A stretch of 64,000 bases of DNA from Hygrophila difformis (Eukaryota > Streptophyta > Magnoliopsida > Lamiales > Acanthaceae), in assembly GCA_030278955.1 (NCBI GenBank), contig JAOANR010000005.1:31301849-31365848 (forward strand). Reading direction: 5' to 3'. The notes under the pieces are model-generated. The model was not told the DNA's origin. It saw only the letters and a list, made by a program, of their open reading frames with translations, and did no database searches. The translations under genes were made by a program, and so were the position numbers. Shown here one piece after another: positions 44,526-56,435 of the stretch (position 1 is the first letter of the stretch; each line of letters starts with the position of its first letter).

Positions 44526-45370
44526 TTAGTGTGTGAGGAGGGATTATTGCTTCTTGAATGACTTGTGATGATTGCAGGTTTTGGGTAAGTAGGTTCATGG
44601 TGTTTGGCTAGAATGTCTACCCAACTTCTTGTTATAGGTTGGATTAGGCTTACTATGGGATAGGTGAACCTACACTCCCTTAGTCCCTTACTACTTGCTG
44701 TCTTATGGAAGTTGTGTAATAAAATAAAACAAGGCAGCATTTCTTTAGCCTATAGGATTGGCCTTTTTTGTTGCCCAACCTATTTAACTAAATTCAGCTG
44801 CCGCGAATTAAGCGTACATGATTACCTATCCCATTGACACGTTTTCCATCTATCTGTCTAAATTAAATTGAAACATTTATCCATCTATCTAATGTCAACC
44901 TAGATCTTGGTTCTATCCCTATGATATTGAAGTTTCCAGACATAAGATTCCTAAACTTCTTCATCCTTGGAAAATCAATACGATAGATCTGTTACTGGAT
45001 GTGCAGTCTTCAACAATGAAACTGTATAATCCATCACAGAAGAAGTTTATATATTAAAGAAATGCAGAAATCCACAAGAGTCGGCTACTAAGAAATGTTA
45101 ATTAAAACTCCAATTCGGTAGGGCTACAATTCGGCTACTTTTTCTAAGTATCAATCTACCCCTAAAAACCGAAACCCGAAACCAATTTCTTTGAAGACTA
45201 CAAATTACAATCTACGGCAAGGCACTCAATGAACGAAAGAAGATGCAATTGGCGCTATAGAAAAAAAAAACAAGAAAGAATAAAATGACCCGTAGTTGAA
45301 ATCGACGCACACAAATAATAAATAAGAACAAGTGGCGAGGAGTACCTTCACGTGGGAACACACGGTTGAT

Positions 45371-45386
45371 GGGGGGGGGGGGGGGG
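45371..45386 (+). repeat. Homopolymer of 16 G
   Basis: Sixteen consecutive G in the CACTA 5' region, followed by G-rich sequence. Length in such runs is often uncertain in assemblies. Confidence 0.9.
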
Positions 45387-45584
45387 TCCAAGGTCAGTGC
45401 ATCGCGTGGGCAGCTTCAAGGGGGTGGCTCGGGGACTGCGTGGGTGCGGCTCAATTCGTTCGGTGGTTGTCGGGGAGTGCAGGTCGGTGTTGGGCGAGGG
45501 TGAAAATGGAGTGACTTTCGAGTGAAAGTGAAAGGGGGATTGCGTTATTCCGAAATTACTGCGAATCTGGCGATGATATAGTGC

Positions 45585-45799
45585 CCTAGTTTCCCGACCG
45601 CATATAGCGGTCGGAAAATCGGTCGGTATCTTCGACCGAATAAATCAACGGTCGTAATTTTCGTCGGATCACTAAGGGTGTTTGACCAACGGTCATAAAA
45701 TGGCCGACCGAAAGATGCGGTCCGGGAAACGGTCGCCGATGTCGACCGCAAATTGACGGTCGGTATTGCCGGTTGTTGTTTTGATTTTTTCTTGTAGTG
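45585..45799. repeat. CACTA subterminal repeat array, 5' end of the element
   Basis: GACCGCA, CGGTCGG, GACCGAA and related units in both orientations up to the terminal CTTGTAGTG. It mirrors the array at 5220-5690. Confidence 0.85.
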
Positions 45800-45949
45800 A
45801 GCTTATTAAAAATCCAAATAGCACATGGTCGGGAGGAATTAATTAGTAGTTCCTTACTACATAATTATGTCCCACAATAGAAATTTTCATTTTTGTTTTA
45901 TCAAAATGTAAAAAGTAATTTTCAACTCGTTATGATTGGGTTTTGCAAA

Positions 45950-46590
45950 ATTTCCAAGTGATAGCTAGGATTTTAAATTGTTTTCTTTAAATGCTTTATT
46001 TATTGCTTTCATAGAGGTCATTTGGATGCATTGTTAAAATTTCATATAGTGAACTTGAGAATATTTAACAGTTGGATTTGGGAATTTAGTAATAGTTTCG
46101 GCATGACCAAAAGAAATAAGTGTATTTAATTTTTATTAGGAGGAGATGGATTAGATAATACGTTCCACCTTAAATATATAATGAACCTGGTGGGTAGTTA
46201 TAAGGTTAAGGTATTATTGAAATTCAATGTGTTTTAAATGCACACAAAATTAATTATAAATATATATTTTAGAAAGGGAAAATAATTAGATGTGTGAGTG
46301 ATTATTTAACCGGGGAATTATTTCAAGACTAAGATCCGAATCATTAAATTGGAAGTTTGATTTATGCAAGTCTACACCTTGTCCATTTTTCTTCCCAGTT
46401 CTTCTATCTGTATTGCATAAGTTTGTCTGCGTATTTTCTTTGCTTTCTTGAATAGACATTAAATTTTGTAAACCTTAGAATATTTGGAAAGCAAACCAAT
46501 CAAATGTGATTAACCAATTATAAAATTTAGCAGAACGACGTGGACCCCTACTTGCATCGTACATCCTCCAACGATCTAAATTCGCACAAA
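45950..46590 (+). repeat. Relic of an Athila-like LTR (3' half)
   Basis: Diverged but collinear with about 9990-10740 of the Athila LTR. Shared blocks include TCTTTAAATGCTTT, CATAGAGGTCA, AAATTGGAAGTTT, CTTGTCCATTT and, best conserved, ACGACGTGG with ATCGTACATCCTCCA at about 46534-46571 (Athila copy at about 10687-10723). Ends are not definable. It begins about 150 bp outside the CACTA right end. Confidence 0.75.
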
Positions 46591-48062
46591 GGAGATGGAA
46601 AAAAATATCGCGAAGGGGAGATGGTATGGTTATGATCGAATTTTTTGGATTCCCTATGCCTTTAAATTCTAATGTTGATTCCCTTTTATGTGGTATATAG
46701 TATCTACCTTACTTGTTATCAAACAGTAGTATATTTTAAAATGGGCTCAGAAAATATATAAAACTTCATTACTGGTGGATGGATACTCACGTGTATGCCA
46801 AATATACTAGGGATCACTGGAATTAAATTAACATAATTGGTACTAGTAAAAATATTTGGAAATAGCAACATATATTAGTAACTATGAGTGTTGCAATCTA
46901 AGTCGTTTCAAAATTATTTTTAGCTTTAGAGCATTGCAACCGGCATTGCAAAACTCAAATTAAATACTCGTACTTTTGCAACATCTTTCGTAACAATAAA
47001 TGAATATTTATATATTACTATATGTGCCTTATTTTTGTAGTACTAAGCACAAAACGAGAGATAGTAGAATAAACAGAAGCCAAGAAAGATTTCTCCCACA
47101 CAATGGATGAACAAAAGAAATAAAAGTAATTGAAGGACCCCTACAAGAATTTTTTGTTTTAGCGACCGCAAAAATTTGGTAAAATTCGGTCCCAAAATAG
47201 GTTAGCAACCGAATTTGTGATAGAAATTCGTTAGCGACCATAAATTTAGCGATCAAAATTCGTTAGCTACCATAATTTTAGGGACGAAATTCTTTAGCTA
47301 CCATAATTTTAGCGATTGAATTCGGACTTTTTCTAGTAATGGATGACAAGTGAACGAAAATAAGAAACAAGGGAGAGATTACACAATGCATTGTTTTAAG
47401 AAACAAGTGAATATTAATGCATTTTTTTTCAAGATAAAAACTTAAAAAAAATAATAAAATGGAATAGATAAGTTATTGAAACCCAGGAACCAAATGGAAG
47501 TTGACTTAAAAATTAAAAGTAAAATTGTTTAATACATATGTAATAATCATAATTTTAGTTAAATATTATATTCAATAAATAATGTATGAATTTGATTGTA
47601 ATATTATTAGTATAATTGAATAATTATTTAACTTTTAGTTTCTATTAATTATATTCGTTGATTAAAATATTGTTTAATTATTCTTTTTTTATCTTAATTA
47701 GATATTATTTTCTTTATTTTAAAATATCTAAAATAATGTTTGAAAATATCAAAACTAAAATTAAAATTTCGAACTTCTTGTCCTAATTTCCATTATTCCT
47801 TAAAATCAAAATTAAATTTTTCAAATACTTCAAAATTTTCTATCGAAATTTCAAATATCTTATAAATTTCCATAAGTTTTCTTATTGAAATACATTGACA
47901 CAATGCATATGGGGGTTTTACCGACATGGGACACAATATGACAACTACGCCTGTGCTTGTTACATGTGGCCTGTCCACATAATTGCAGACCATATATAAG
48001 TAAATGATTTGCACAATGTAAACCAAACAAGGAGAATTTAATTATTTAATACTCGAGAAAAA
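46591..48062. other. AT-rich intergenic DNA with one CACTA-type MITE
   Basis: No gene recognised. The only structure is the MITE at about 47139-47341. The right part (47500-48060) is very A/T rich and lies 3' of the LPR gene. Confidence 0.5.
47139..47341. mobile_element. CACTA-type MITE (about 203 bp)
   Basis: Ends CCTACAAGAATTTTTTG and TTTTTCTAGTAATG resemble degenerate CACTA termini. The interior holds AGCGACCG and repeated TAGCTACCATAATTTTAG units. The target duplication is not clear. The element at 58034-58140 is a related shorter copy. Confidence 0.6.
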
Positions 48063-51000
48063 TCAACGAACGAGTTTCAAGGGGCGAATCATTTCATTAT
48101 CTTCGTGGTCCAGTATCTGCAAAATCCCAGTCAGAGTTATTAATTACATACATATTTCATTCATTATCAAGAGACGGCAACATATTTTTTTAATAGGTTT
48201 TACATGCTAGAAAAATGATTATGAAAGCATATATCACACAAATTGAAAAAAAAATCTTAATATATAGTTCCATAATTTTATTTGATTTCTCACCATGCAT
48301 CCTATAAAAAATAAATAAACCCCACTCCACTGCAGCACCCACATCAACTGCCACATCAATTTTAATTATGATTAATTATGATTAAGAGATGAGCAGAATG
48401 AATTAGATGAAGATTAGCACAAATACCAGATGTATTGGATTAATTCATTTTTTATAGGACGATTTAGGAAAATAAAATAAAATTATGGGATAATTAGATT
48501 TTTTCCAGATAAATTATAAAGGGATAAAAAGGATCGAACCCAATCTGAAAGTTGAAAGTGAGGGATTGGATCACTAGGTAGAGTCATCATCCCAAGTGAT
48601 GGCAGCACATTGATATTTTTGTTAGAGAATTAAATATTTAGGATATGCAAAATAATCTCTCGAGTTCTAAAACTCGGATTCCAATATCGCCGTAATAATC
48701 AATATAATATAGAAGTAATAATTACAGGGTGACATAGTTAAATGTTGGGCTATTCAAGTAGCTCACACAGGTAATGAACTATCAAATTATCATGCTAATC
48801 GAATTATTTGGTTTGTCATAGAGCTTGACATTGCTACTCAATTTGAATTTGTTAAACTTTTTATTCATTTATTAACCACAAACAGCACCAATCTGAGCTT
48901 AATCAAACTCATACAATTACATTAAATTTTACTACCCTGTCTCATTACAAATGTCTTGTTACTATTAGCCACAAAATTAAGATAATTAAAGTTGATTTGT
49001 TAGTATATGATGGATTCACATAGTTGTTGAAAGACAAAATTATTTTAATTTATAGAAAGAAGACATTTGTAATGAGACATCTAAAAATAGTAAATAAGAC
49101 ATTTTAGGTGGGAGGGAGAGGGAGAATACATAATTACCAAAATCTAGTCTCTCCTAACAAACTTAATCAAGTGGAATAATAAACCTCTTTTTATTAATAT
49201 ATAATACTTATTTATTTTTTCAAACTCGACCACGACTTTTTAATCATGAGATAGAAAAATACCAGGTCAAATTAAAATAGGGTGCAATTTGATAAAATTT
49301 AGAACGTTAATAGTCAATTTAATTTCCATAATAATTCCCACTATCTCGTGCCAAAACAACCATTATTTAATACTATCTCATGTTGATTACCCAGCTAAAT
49401 TTGAAAATGTTTACAGCTTTCTTGTAATAATTTATCTGCATGATTGTAAGTATAAAATCTTATAGGATTAAAGGTAAAATTACGTCAAAGTTGTGGAGAT
49501 ATGTAACGATGAATACTTACATGGCAATGGTAGGCATATCCAGGCTCCGCCGTAGCATCAAATGGATACGGAAAATCATGATCCACCAGATTGAACTTCA
49601 CCACCACCGTAGTCACGTACCCTGGTTCCATTTTCACCACATTCTTCCACGTCTTCTCGTGATCGGGAATGGCAAGCACCGGCCCAGTCGCCTGCGCTGT
49701 CACATTACATGCAACCGCATCATTCAAGCTCGTCATACACGCCGTGAATCCATCCACATCCACCAATTGCTGAGCCTTGATCGCCTGAACCTCGGCCAGG
49801 TGAATGTGCAAGGGATGGTTGTCGCCGGTCAAATTTATCACTACCCAAACCTCCGTCGTCCCCGCCTTTGGCGTCTCCGTCACCGGGTCCGTGAACCTCT
49901 TCCCGTTAATGTATAGATGGATGGGTGTTCCGGCCGCGCTTTGATACTCGTACAACGTGATGTACCTGGTCATCGCGGCAGATTTGGCGGCATCTGACGC
50001 CAATGGGCAAGGATAAATTTTAATGGTTGGGGGAATGAGGGATATGTCGGGTGGGAAAACGATCCCGGCGCTTATAATGAATTTCATGATCTTGCTATTG
50101 CGTTGATCAACGGGGCTTCCTGTTGGATACGGGTATGGGGCGTCGTTTGTTAACAGACACTCATTGCCAACAAACAATGAAAAATCGACCACGACATCAG
50201 CGATCTCGGAGGGTGCTAGGAGAAATTTCGAAACGGTGACTGGGGCGGGCAAGTACGAAGCATCCGACCCGATTATCTTAAAAGTTAGCCCATTGCTTAA
50301 GGCGAGTTGCAGGTACCTAGCATTGGATGCGTTGATGATTCGGAATCTGTACTTTCGACGTTGGACTTGAAGGTAAGGCCACGCTTTGCCATTGACAATT
50401 ATGGCATCGCCAAAGTACTCCGGTTGCCATTGGGGGTGGATGGTGGGGTTATTCCCGGTTCGGTTAATGTAGAGCGTCCCATCAACGTTGAAACTTCGGT
50501 CGAATATCATCAAGTGACGATCGAATTCTGGGCCTGAAGGAAGATTGAGGAGGGAATCCATGAAAGGGTCCTTGATGGCATAAGGGCCGACGAGTCCAGC
50601 AAGGAGGTTAATTCTAGTAAGCCCGAGAGCATGATCGTGGTACCAGAGATTTCCTGCATGTTGCACATTTGGGTAAGTATAGGTGGATTGGGTCCAAGCT
50701 GGCCCCTTTTCGTTGAAGTTGGAAGTAAACCAAGCGAGCGCGCTTCCATCACTAGCCGGGGGTTGCATGCCACCATGGAGATGGACAACGGTTGGAACAC
50801 CTCCAGATTTAGGGATAGCGGCGAGAATTGTATCATCCCAAGGGAGGATATGGGTTTGGGGAAGATGATTTTCCCAAGTGATGGATGTGGGTATGCCTTG
50901 GATTGCCTCTATGAAGGGTCCGGGCACAGTTGCGGTTGTGGCAGATGTACCGTATGCAAACACCGGTGTGGCTGGAAGATCGCGGTGGAATTTCTAGAGC

Positions 51001-51351
51001 AAGAACACGGCATAAAAATATGAGCTAGGCGGCAATTACTACAACCAAAAACACGTTTTTTGAAATTTGTGTGTAAAACAATAATATTATTGCTTTGGAT
51101 TTGTTTCTATTGGAAAATTTCGTTGCAAAAACGAAATTTTCTTGTAGTGAGTAAAGAGAGCATACCCAAAGGATAGGATACATGCCAATGGTGAGTGGGA
51201 ATCCAGGTAAAGGGGCGACGAGCTTGGGGATTTGAGGGAGTGGATCTACATACATCTGCAAAGTTGGCGACGAGAATTGTCCTGTGCCGCAATTCATCAT
51301 TGCTAGAAGGACTAGTACAATCAGGTGAATCAATATTGCTGGCTTAGCCAT
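48063..51351 (-). CDS. LPR1: LPR1/LPR2-like multicopper oxidase (three exons, 570 aa)
   Basis: Coding exons 51351-51166, 50993-49521 and 48116-48063, all joined in phase 0 with GT...AG introns of 172 bp and 1,404 bp. The N-terminus [20 protein letters not shown] is a signal peptide. Copper ligand motifs: HLHGG (residues 133-137), WYHDHALG (179-186), HPLHIH (455-460) and [12 protein letters not shown] (551-562, with the axial Met). Three cupredoxin domains and the length match plant LPR proteins (about 580 aa). LPR1/LPR2 are secreted ferroxidases that act with PDR2 to stop root growth under low phosphate by oxidising Fe(II) in the cell wall. LPR1 and LPR2 cannot be told apart here. Start chosen for the signal peptide. 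No breaks seen, so probably functional. Confidence 0.92.
48931..49122. mobile_element. Degenerate Stowaway-like MITE in LPR intron 2
   Basis: Left end CTACCCTGTCTCATTACAAA and right end with GTGGGAGGGAG form imperfect inverted repeats over about 35 bp (both contain the equivalent of ATGTCTTGTTACTA). The TA duplication is not certain. It lies inside the 1.4-kb second intron, which otherwise shows nothing recognisable. Confidence 0.5.
51037..51149. mobile_element. CACTA-type MITE filling most of LPR intron 1
   Basis: Ends TACTACAACCAAAAACACG and TTTTCTTGTAGTG form imperfect inverted repeats. It takes up about 113 of the 172 bases of intron 1 (50994-51165). A matching 3-bp duplication is not clear. 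Confidence 0.6.
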
Positions 51352-51980
51352 TGACGTCCCTGTTGGAGCAATCCCAAGCTTCTGAATTTAAAAAATTAGG
51401 GTTTTAAAAATAAAATATAAAAATGCATAAAAAACAAAATTTATTGATATATAAATTATACATGAGTGAATTTTCACAATTCAAATATTAAAGATACGTG
51501 TTAGGGATTGAACATAATAAATTAATAATGGTTCATTGATCAATGCTAGATAATATATATACACGATGAACCCATGGTTGTGATGATTATTAGACTATTT
51601 TCCCAAGCATGCATGTTCATATGGTAAACATTATCCGCAAACCCATATTCGGTTAGAACTCATTAATAATCTTTACTATTAATTTTTGGAAGAATGCTGC
51701 CGTTGATAAAATTGTGATGCAATTGCAAGCTAGCTTAGCTAATTAATGCGACACTCACACACACATGAAAATATAACATCCAATTGTGACACATGCATAA
51801 AAACTGAAGAATGTAATGAAATCGCAGACCTTGATTTATGATGAATGGAACGAAAAAAAAAAAAAAAAAGAGAAATGGACTGGAGGGCGTGTGGAGAGCA
51901 CAATATAATTAATGAGATGATGGAATATGAAATTCTTGATGGGAGGGGTGTGTAAGTGTGTGTGTGATCCACATCCATTC
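51352..51980 (-). other. LPR 5' untranslated region with a probable intron
   Basis: An acceptor-like AAATTCAG lies about 33 bp before the ATG. A donor-like AAG|GTCTGC occurs at about 51831, so a 5'UTR intron of roughly 450 bp is likely. This model rests on splice-like motifs only. Confidence 0.4.
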
Positions 51981-51992
51981 ATCTTAATTCCC

Positions 51993-51999
51993 TTAAATA
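51993..51999 (-). promoter_or_regulatory. Probable TATA box of the LPR gene
   Basis: TATTTAA on the minus strand, about 640 bp upstream of the ATG. That is consistent with a transcription start near 51965 followed by a 5'UTR intron. Confidence 0.45.
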
Positions 52000-52393
52000 G
52001 ACAAAACGAGGCTCTTAAAAAATACTTCTACTTGTCCCAGTTATTGCCTAGCTACCAAATGAATAAATGAATGAAAGAGAGAGATACTAATTTATTAAAT
52101 AATTCAAATAAAATTAAATAAATTTAAGTATATATGTGTTTAATTTGCGTAAATTAGCTGGACAAATTATCAAACCGTTGAAATTTATGTGTACACACAC
52201 TCAAATACACAATAATAAATAATGGACGTAGCACGTAGGACTGCATGCACAAATTAATTTTTCTTTCTTTTTCTTTTTCTTTTTTTTTAATGGAAAGAAT
52301 TTTGGTTTTGGATTTTTTTTGAGGAAGAAGAATTATATTCCATAAACCACAGGCATAACCTCTCAGTATGATCTATATAATATATAAAAACAA

Positions 52394-53583
52394 GAGGTAA
52401 TAATTAAAATAGGCCACCAGAAGGAGTCATTTCCATTTTTTGGCCACGATATTTCGATTTAGGAAAAATAGCCGTTAGAAGGATTTCGCGCTTGAATTTA
52501 GGCCATTGGGCTGGAATTCGGGCTGCGATGGCCTAAAAGTAGAAATGACTCTTTCTGGTGGCATATTTTAGTTTTTTTGAATTATTTTTTATTTTATTTA
52601 ATTAAAGTAAATAATACTCATTCTGCGCCATTATTTATGTCCTACTTTCTTTTTTTCTTATTCCAATATCTTTTATTTCCATTTTTAAAATAATTAAATA
52701 TTAATTACCAAATATACCGATCATATCGCATTAATAAATAAATATATTAAACTTTCAAACACACTACCATTAATAATTCTCATCCAACCTACAACCATAT
52801 ATCAGTAAATCACACATAAATAAATAAATTTAAATGTAAATTCATTACAACCATATTATATAAATTCTTAAGCTACATTTTTTAACCCAAATATATCCTT
52901 ATATTTAATACTAATTATCCCTACATAAAGTACCATGTCCGAAAATTTTGGGATACTTATAATAAAATATGTTTATTTTTTTATTTACAATTTATTTGAA
53001 TATGTGTTTGTTTTACTTATTTTATAATATATGTGAATTAATATTTATTTTATTTCTTATATTACTCCATTCGTCACATTATTAGTGTTAAAAAAAGCAA
53101 CTTAAAAATTTATATAATATGATTGTAATGAGTTTATAATTTTAATTTATTTATTTATGTGTGATTTACTGATATGTGGTTGTATGGTGGACTGAAATTA
53201 TTAATGGTAGAGGGTAATTTGAAAGTTTAATATATTTATTTATTAATGTAAGGTAATGGGTATGTTTGACGATTAATATTTAATTATTTTTAAAAATAAA
53301 AATGAAATAAAAATATTGGAACAAGAAAAAAATAGGACATAAATAATGACACAAAATGAGTATTATTTATTTTAATTACATAAAATAAAAAATAACTGAA
53401 AAAAACTAAAATAGGCCACCAGAAGGAGTCATTTTCAATTTTAGGCCATTGCAGCCCGAATTCCAGCCCAATGGCCTAAATTCAGGCCCGAAATCCTTCT
53501 AATGGCCTATTTTCCTAAATCAAAATATAGTGGCCTAAAAGTGGAAATGACTCCTTCTGGTGGCCTATTTTAGTTATTACCTC
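52394..53583. mobile_element. Mutator-like foldback element (1,190 bp) without genes
   Basis: Perfect 9-bp target duplication TAAAAACAA at 52385-52393 and 53584-53592, as for Mutator-like elements. Ends GAGGTAATAATTAAAATAGG and TTAGTTATTACCTC. The inverted arms extend for roughly 450 bp each. Each arm begins with a block of about 170 bp that is itself an inverted repeat (ACCAGAAGGAGTCA ... TGACTCCTTCTGGT), so the element is a foldback of foldbacks. No transposase. Confidence 0.85.
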
Positions 53584-54587
53584 TAAAAACAATATCCCTT
53601 ATGAACAGTAGCCTATTAATTTTCTTTCACAAAAATCCACTTATGAACAGTAATCTACATATTTCCTCAACATTTACCTTCTGCACGCAATCCAATATAC
53701 ATTTCTAATGATCAATAACTCATCAATAAATCAAAATGTGTACAAGAAATAAAAAATTCTAAAAATTTGATATTTAAAAACTACATGATGAGACGAATCT
53801 AACAAGATCCCACTTGACTATATTTTTCTTATATAGATGTCCTATAAGCATTAGTCAAAGTTCAATAATAAACAGTAGCAAAAATCAATTCATTTTCACT
53901 ATAAAAATGAAGGAATTATAAATAAGAAAAAAACATAGTGCACTTTCAAAATATAAAAGAACCAAATGTAACACCTAGCATTTTTAATATACTCTACCAC
54001 AAATATTATTATTTTTATGGGATTATATTTTTATTATTGTTGTTGGGAAATTCATTTTACTGTTAAATTTTTTACAAAAAGGGTATTAATGCATTTTTTT
54101 AAAAAAAAATAATAATATATATTATTTTGTTATTAAAAGAAAGTATGATTAGTATATATATATCTTTTATCTTTTATAATAAGGTATAACTAGTATTATT
54201 GACACTAAAAGAAAATTTTGAATTTATATGTATAGATAACGTGGCTTGGAGTTAATAAAAAAAATAATAAAAAAAAGAAAACGGAAGATGCATAAAACAA
54301 GTATAATATATAACTATATTATGAATAAAGTGGTAATTAAATTGTCCCACATCGGACAATTGGAAATAAGCCACAAGCATTAGAGATATATATACACTAT
54401 ATTTAATATAAAATAAATAATAGGATAAAGCAATATACATAGTGTTAGCACATATATCCCACATCGAACAAAAACTGGGAATTTCCAAGTCCAAATGTCT
54501 ATATATATGTGATTATCTCTGCTATTCAGTTTTAAGTTTTAGCTTACTATAGCTTACTGACGTGAGCAAGGGTAAGCATAGTTAAAA

Positions 54588-54588
<1 letters not shown>

Positions 54589-54640
<52 letters not shown>
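54589..54640. repeat. (ATT)n microsatellite
   Basis: About 17 uninterrupted ATT units inside the solo LTR. Confidence 0.95.
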
Positions 54641-54641
<1 letters not shown>

Positions 54642-55040
54642 GGGGTGATGCTTTTGCGTCGCCCCGGCCTAGTGGGGTGATGCCTTCGCATTGCCCCGAT
54701 CTTTCTTTTAAAAAAGGGACATTAATAATTTTGCTTTTGTAGCAGAGTAGTAGCCGGGGAGGTACTAAGGAACTGCTAGGCGTCGGTGTTAGTATAAATT
54801 TTGCAGTAGAGAAAGTTTTCTATGCTTTTCTGCCATTATTATTTTTATTGGCTTTCTTTATTTATTTATTTTGTCTTTGCTTGGCTTCCCTTTTTCCGCT
54901 TTCCTTATTTAATTAGGTTGTCCTTGCCTTAATAGTAGGCCTTTATTTTTGTTCATGCTTTAGTAGTTGGCATTATGTTTCGTTCTTGCCCTACTAAGTA
55001 GTAGTCTTTTATTGTTTCTTATTGGCCTACATGTCCGTTA

Positions 55041-55740
55041 TATGTCCTAAGTATGGCAACATAGGTTATAGCCATCCCGCCGAGGGGTTTCATGGCATAT
55101 TATGAGTGAGACCAATTCATTGTTGATCTTTGTTGAACCTGGTGAGGTAATCCAACTTGTTGTTGGCTCTTTGGCCTGCGGGCGCCCTTAAAGGGTAATT
55201 ATCTATTGATTAATAGATAACAAGCATGATTGAGGTTGACTTTCCGTGTGACGGCCCGTGTTCAGTAGGCGCTGGAAAATGCCATATAGAGTGACCCCTG
55301 ATCTAAATGAGATCGGGTGAGACCCGAGATTTAGTCAGGATACCGGTATTGTGAGGTTCATTCTGAATCCCGTTATATGTCTTTTATTGTATAAATAACC
55401 ACTTTGACTATATGTCCTAAGTATGTCAACATAGGTTATAGCCATCCCGCCGAGGGGTTTCATGGCATATTATGAGTGAGACCAATTCATTGTTGATCTT
55501 TGTTGAACCTGGTGAGGTAATCCAACTTGTTGTTGGCTCTTTGGCCTGCGGGCGCCCTTAAAGGGTAATTATCTATTAATTAATAGATAACAAGCATGAT
55601 TGAGGTTGACTTTCCGTGTGACGGCCCGTGTTCAGTAGGCGCTGGAAAATGCCATATAGAGTGACCCCTGATCTAAATGAGATCGGGTGAGACCCGAGAT
55701 TTAGTCAGGATACCGGTATTGTGAGGTTCATTCTGAATCC
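55041..55740 (+). repeat. 370-bp tandem duplication inside the solo LTR
   Basis: TATGTCCTAAGTATG at 55041 and again at 55411; the copies end at TTCTGAATCC (55370 and 55740). They differ by only a few bases, so the duplication is much younger than the LTR family or has been homogenised. Confidence 0.92.
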
Positions 55741-56435
55741 CTCTAACATGCATGCAACAATTGAGATGGTTATTTTGGCAATTGCCTTGTTGAGTATTTC
55801 GGGTTGCTTCCGAAATTAATATTGATATTATTGACTTACTGTTTGCTGAATTGAGAGTACCATTATTGTGTTGGCCCTATTGTTGAGCTCCAGATTATTG
55901 ATCTGAAAGCAGCCTTGTTCTGTCTATAATTGTTCGACTGTTCGTTGGTTCCGAGTGTAGGGAACTTACCAGCGAATCCGTCGCTGATAATCTTTCTTTA
56001 TTTCTTTTTCCTTCCCGGGTAAGACTAAAGACTGACAGGGGAAGGGAGCACTACACCTACATGTTTTCTGCATAAAGCACTTTCATTAGTTTTTAAGATG
56101 TCAGACTTTTTGTTACTGTTGTATTATGATTTTGCTATCACATGTATAATATTAAAGTTCGTTGTTATTCCTCTTTGTAAGTTGTTTTGAGAAACGATCT
56201 TCGTTTATATGAAATATTATATCTTTTCTGTTTAAGCATGGTTGTTTGAAATTGATATTTGATATACTCATTTTAGCCTTAGCATCTCCTAAAGCCGATG
56301 TATCAGATCGAGCCTTATTTAGGAGGTGTGGCGGTAACATCCACGAGTCGGAAAAACCGGGGTGTTACACCAAATTCGAGCGAAATTCACGTTAGATAAT
56401 TTGATTTTATTATTTATTATAGATAAAAAATACTA

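Larger units (their letters stand above)
42613..45584. other. CACTA 5' non-coding region
   Basis: No conserved coding sequence. Holds a PIF-like MITE (44063-44525) and a direct repeat of about 95 bp (43814-43908 and 45008-45101, beginning CTTCAACAATGAAACTG). A G homopolymer of 16 lies at 45371-45386. The CACTA promoter is expected near the right end but no clear TATA box could be assigned. Confidence 0.55.
5220..45799 (-). mobile_element. CACTA (En/Spm) transposon, about 9.9 kb plus nested insertions
   Basis: Begins CACTACAAGAAAA and ends TTTTCTTGTAGTG, with a 3-bp target duplication AGC at 5217-5219 and 45800-45802. Both ends hold dense GCGACCG/GACGGTCGG subterminal repeats. The two coding units (TNP2-like, then Transposase_24-like) run on the minus strand, so the right end is the 5' end. 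Total span is 40,580 bp; the Athila insertion plus one duplication accounts for 30,706 bp, leaving 9,874 bp. A Stowaway and a PIF-like MITE also sit inside. The transposase genes carry several breaks, so this copy is not autonomous now. Confidence 0.93.
53967..56369 (+). mobile_element. Solo LTR (2,403 bp) of another gypsy-type family
   Basis: Starts TGTAACACCTAGC and ends CGGGGTGTTACA; target duplication CCAAA at 53962-53966 and 56370-56374. No internal region. The termini resemble those of the chromovirus-like LTRs, but the interior is different. Contains an (ATT)n tract at 54589-54640, two TCCCACATCG motifs (about 54346 and 54457) and a 370-bp tandem duplication. The orientation is tentative, taken from the TGTAACACC start. 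Confidence 0.88.
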
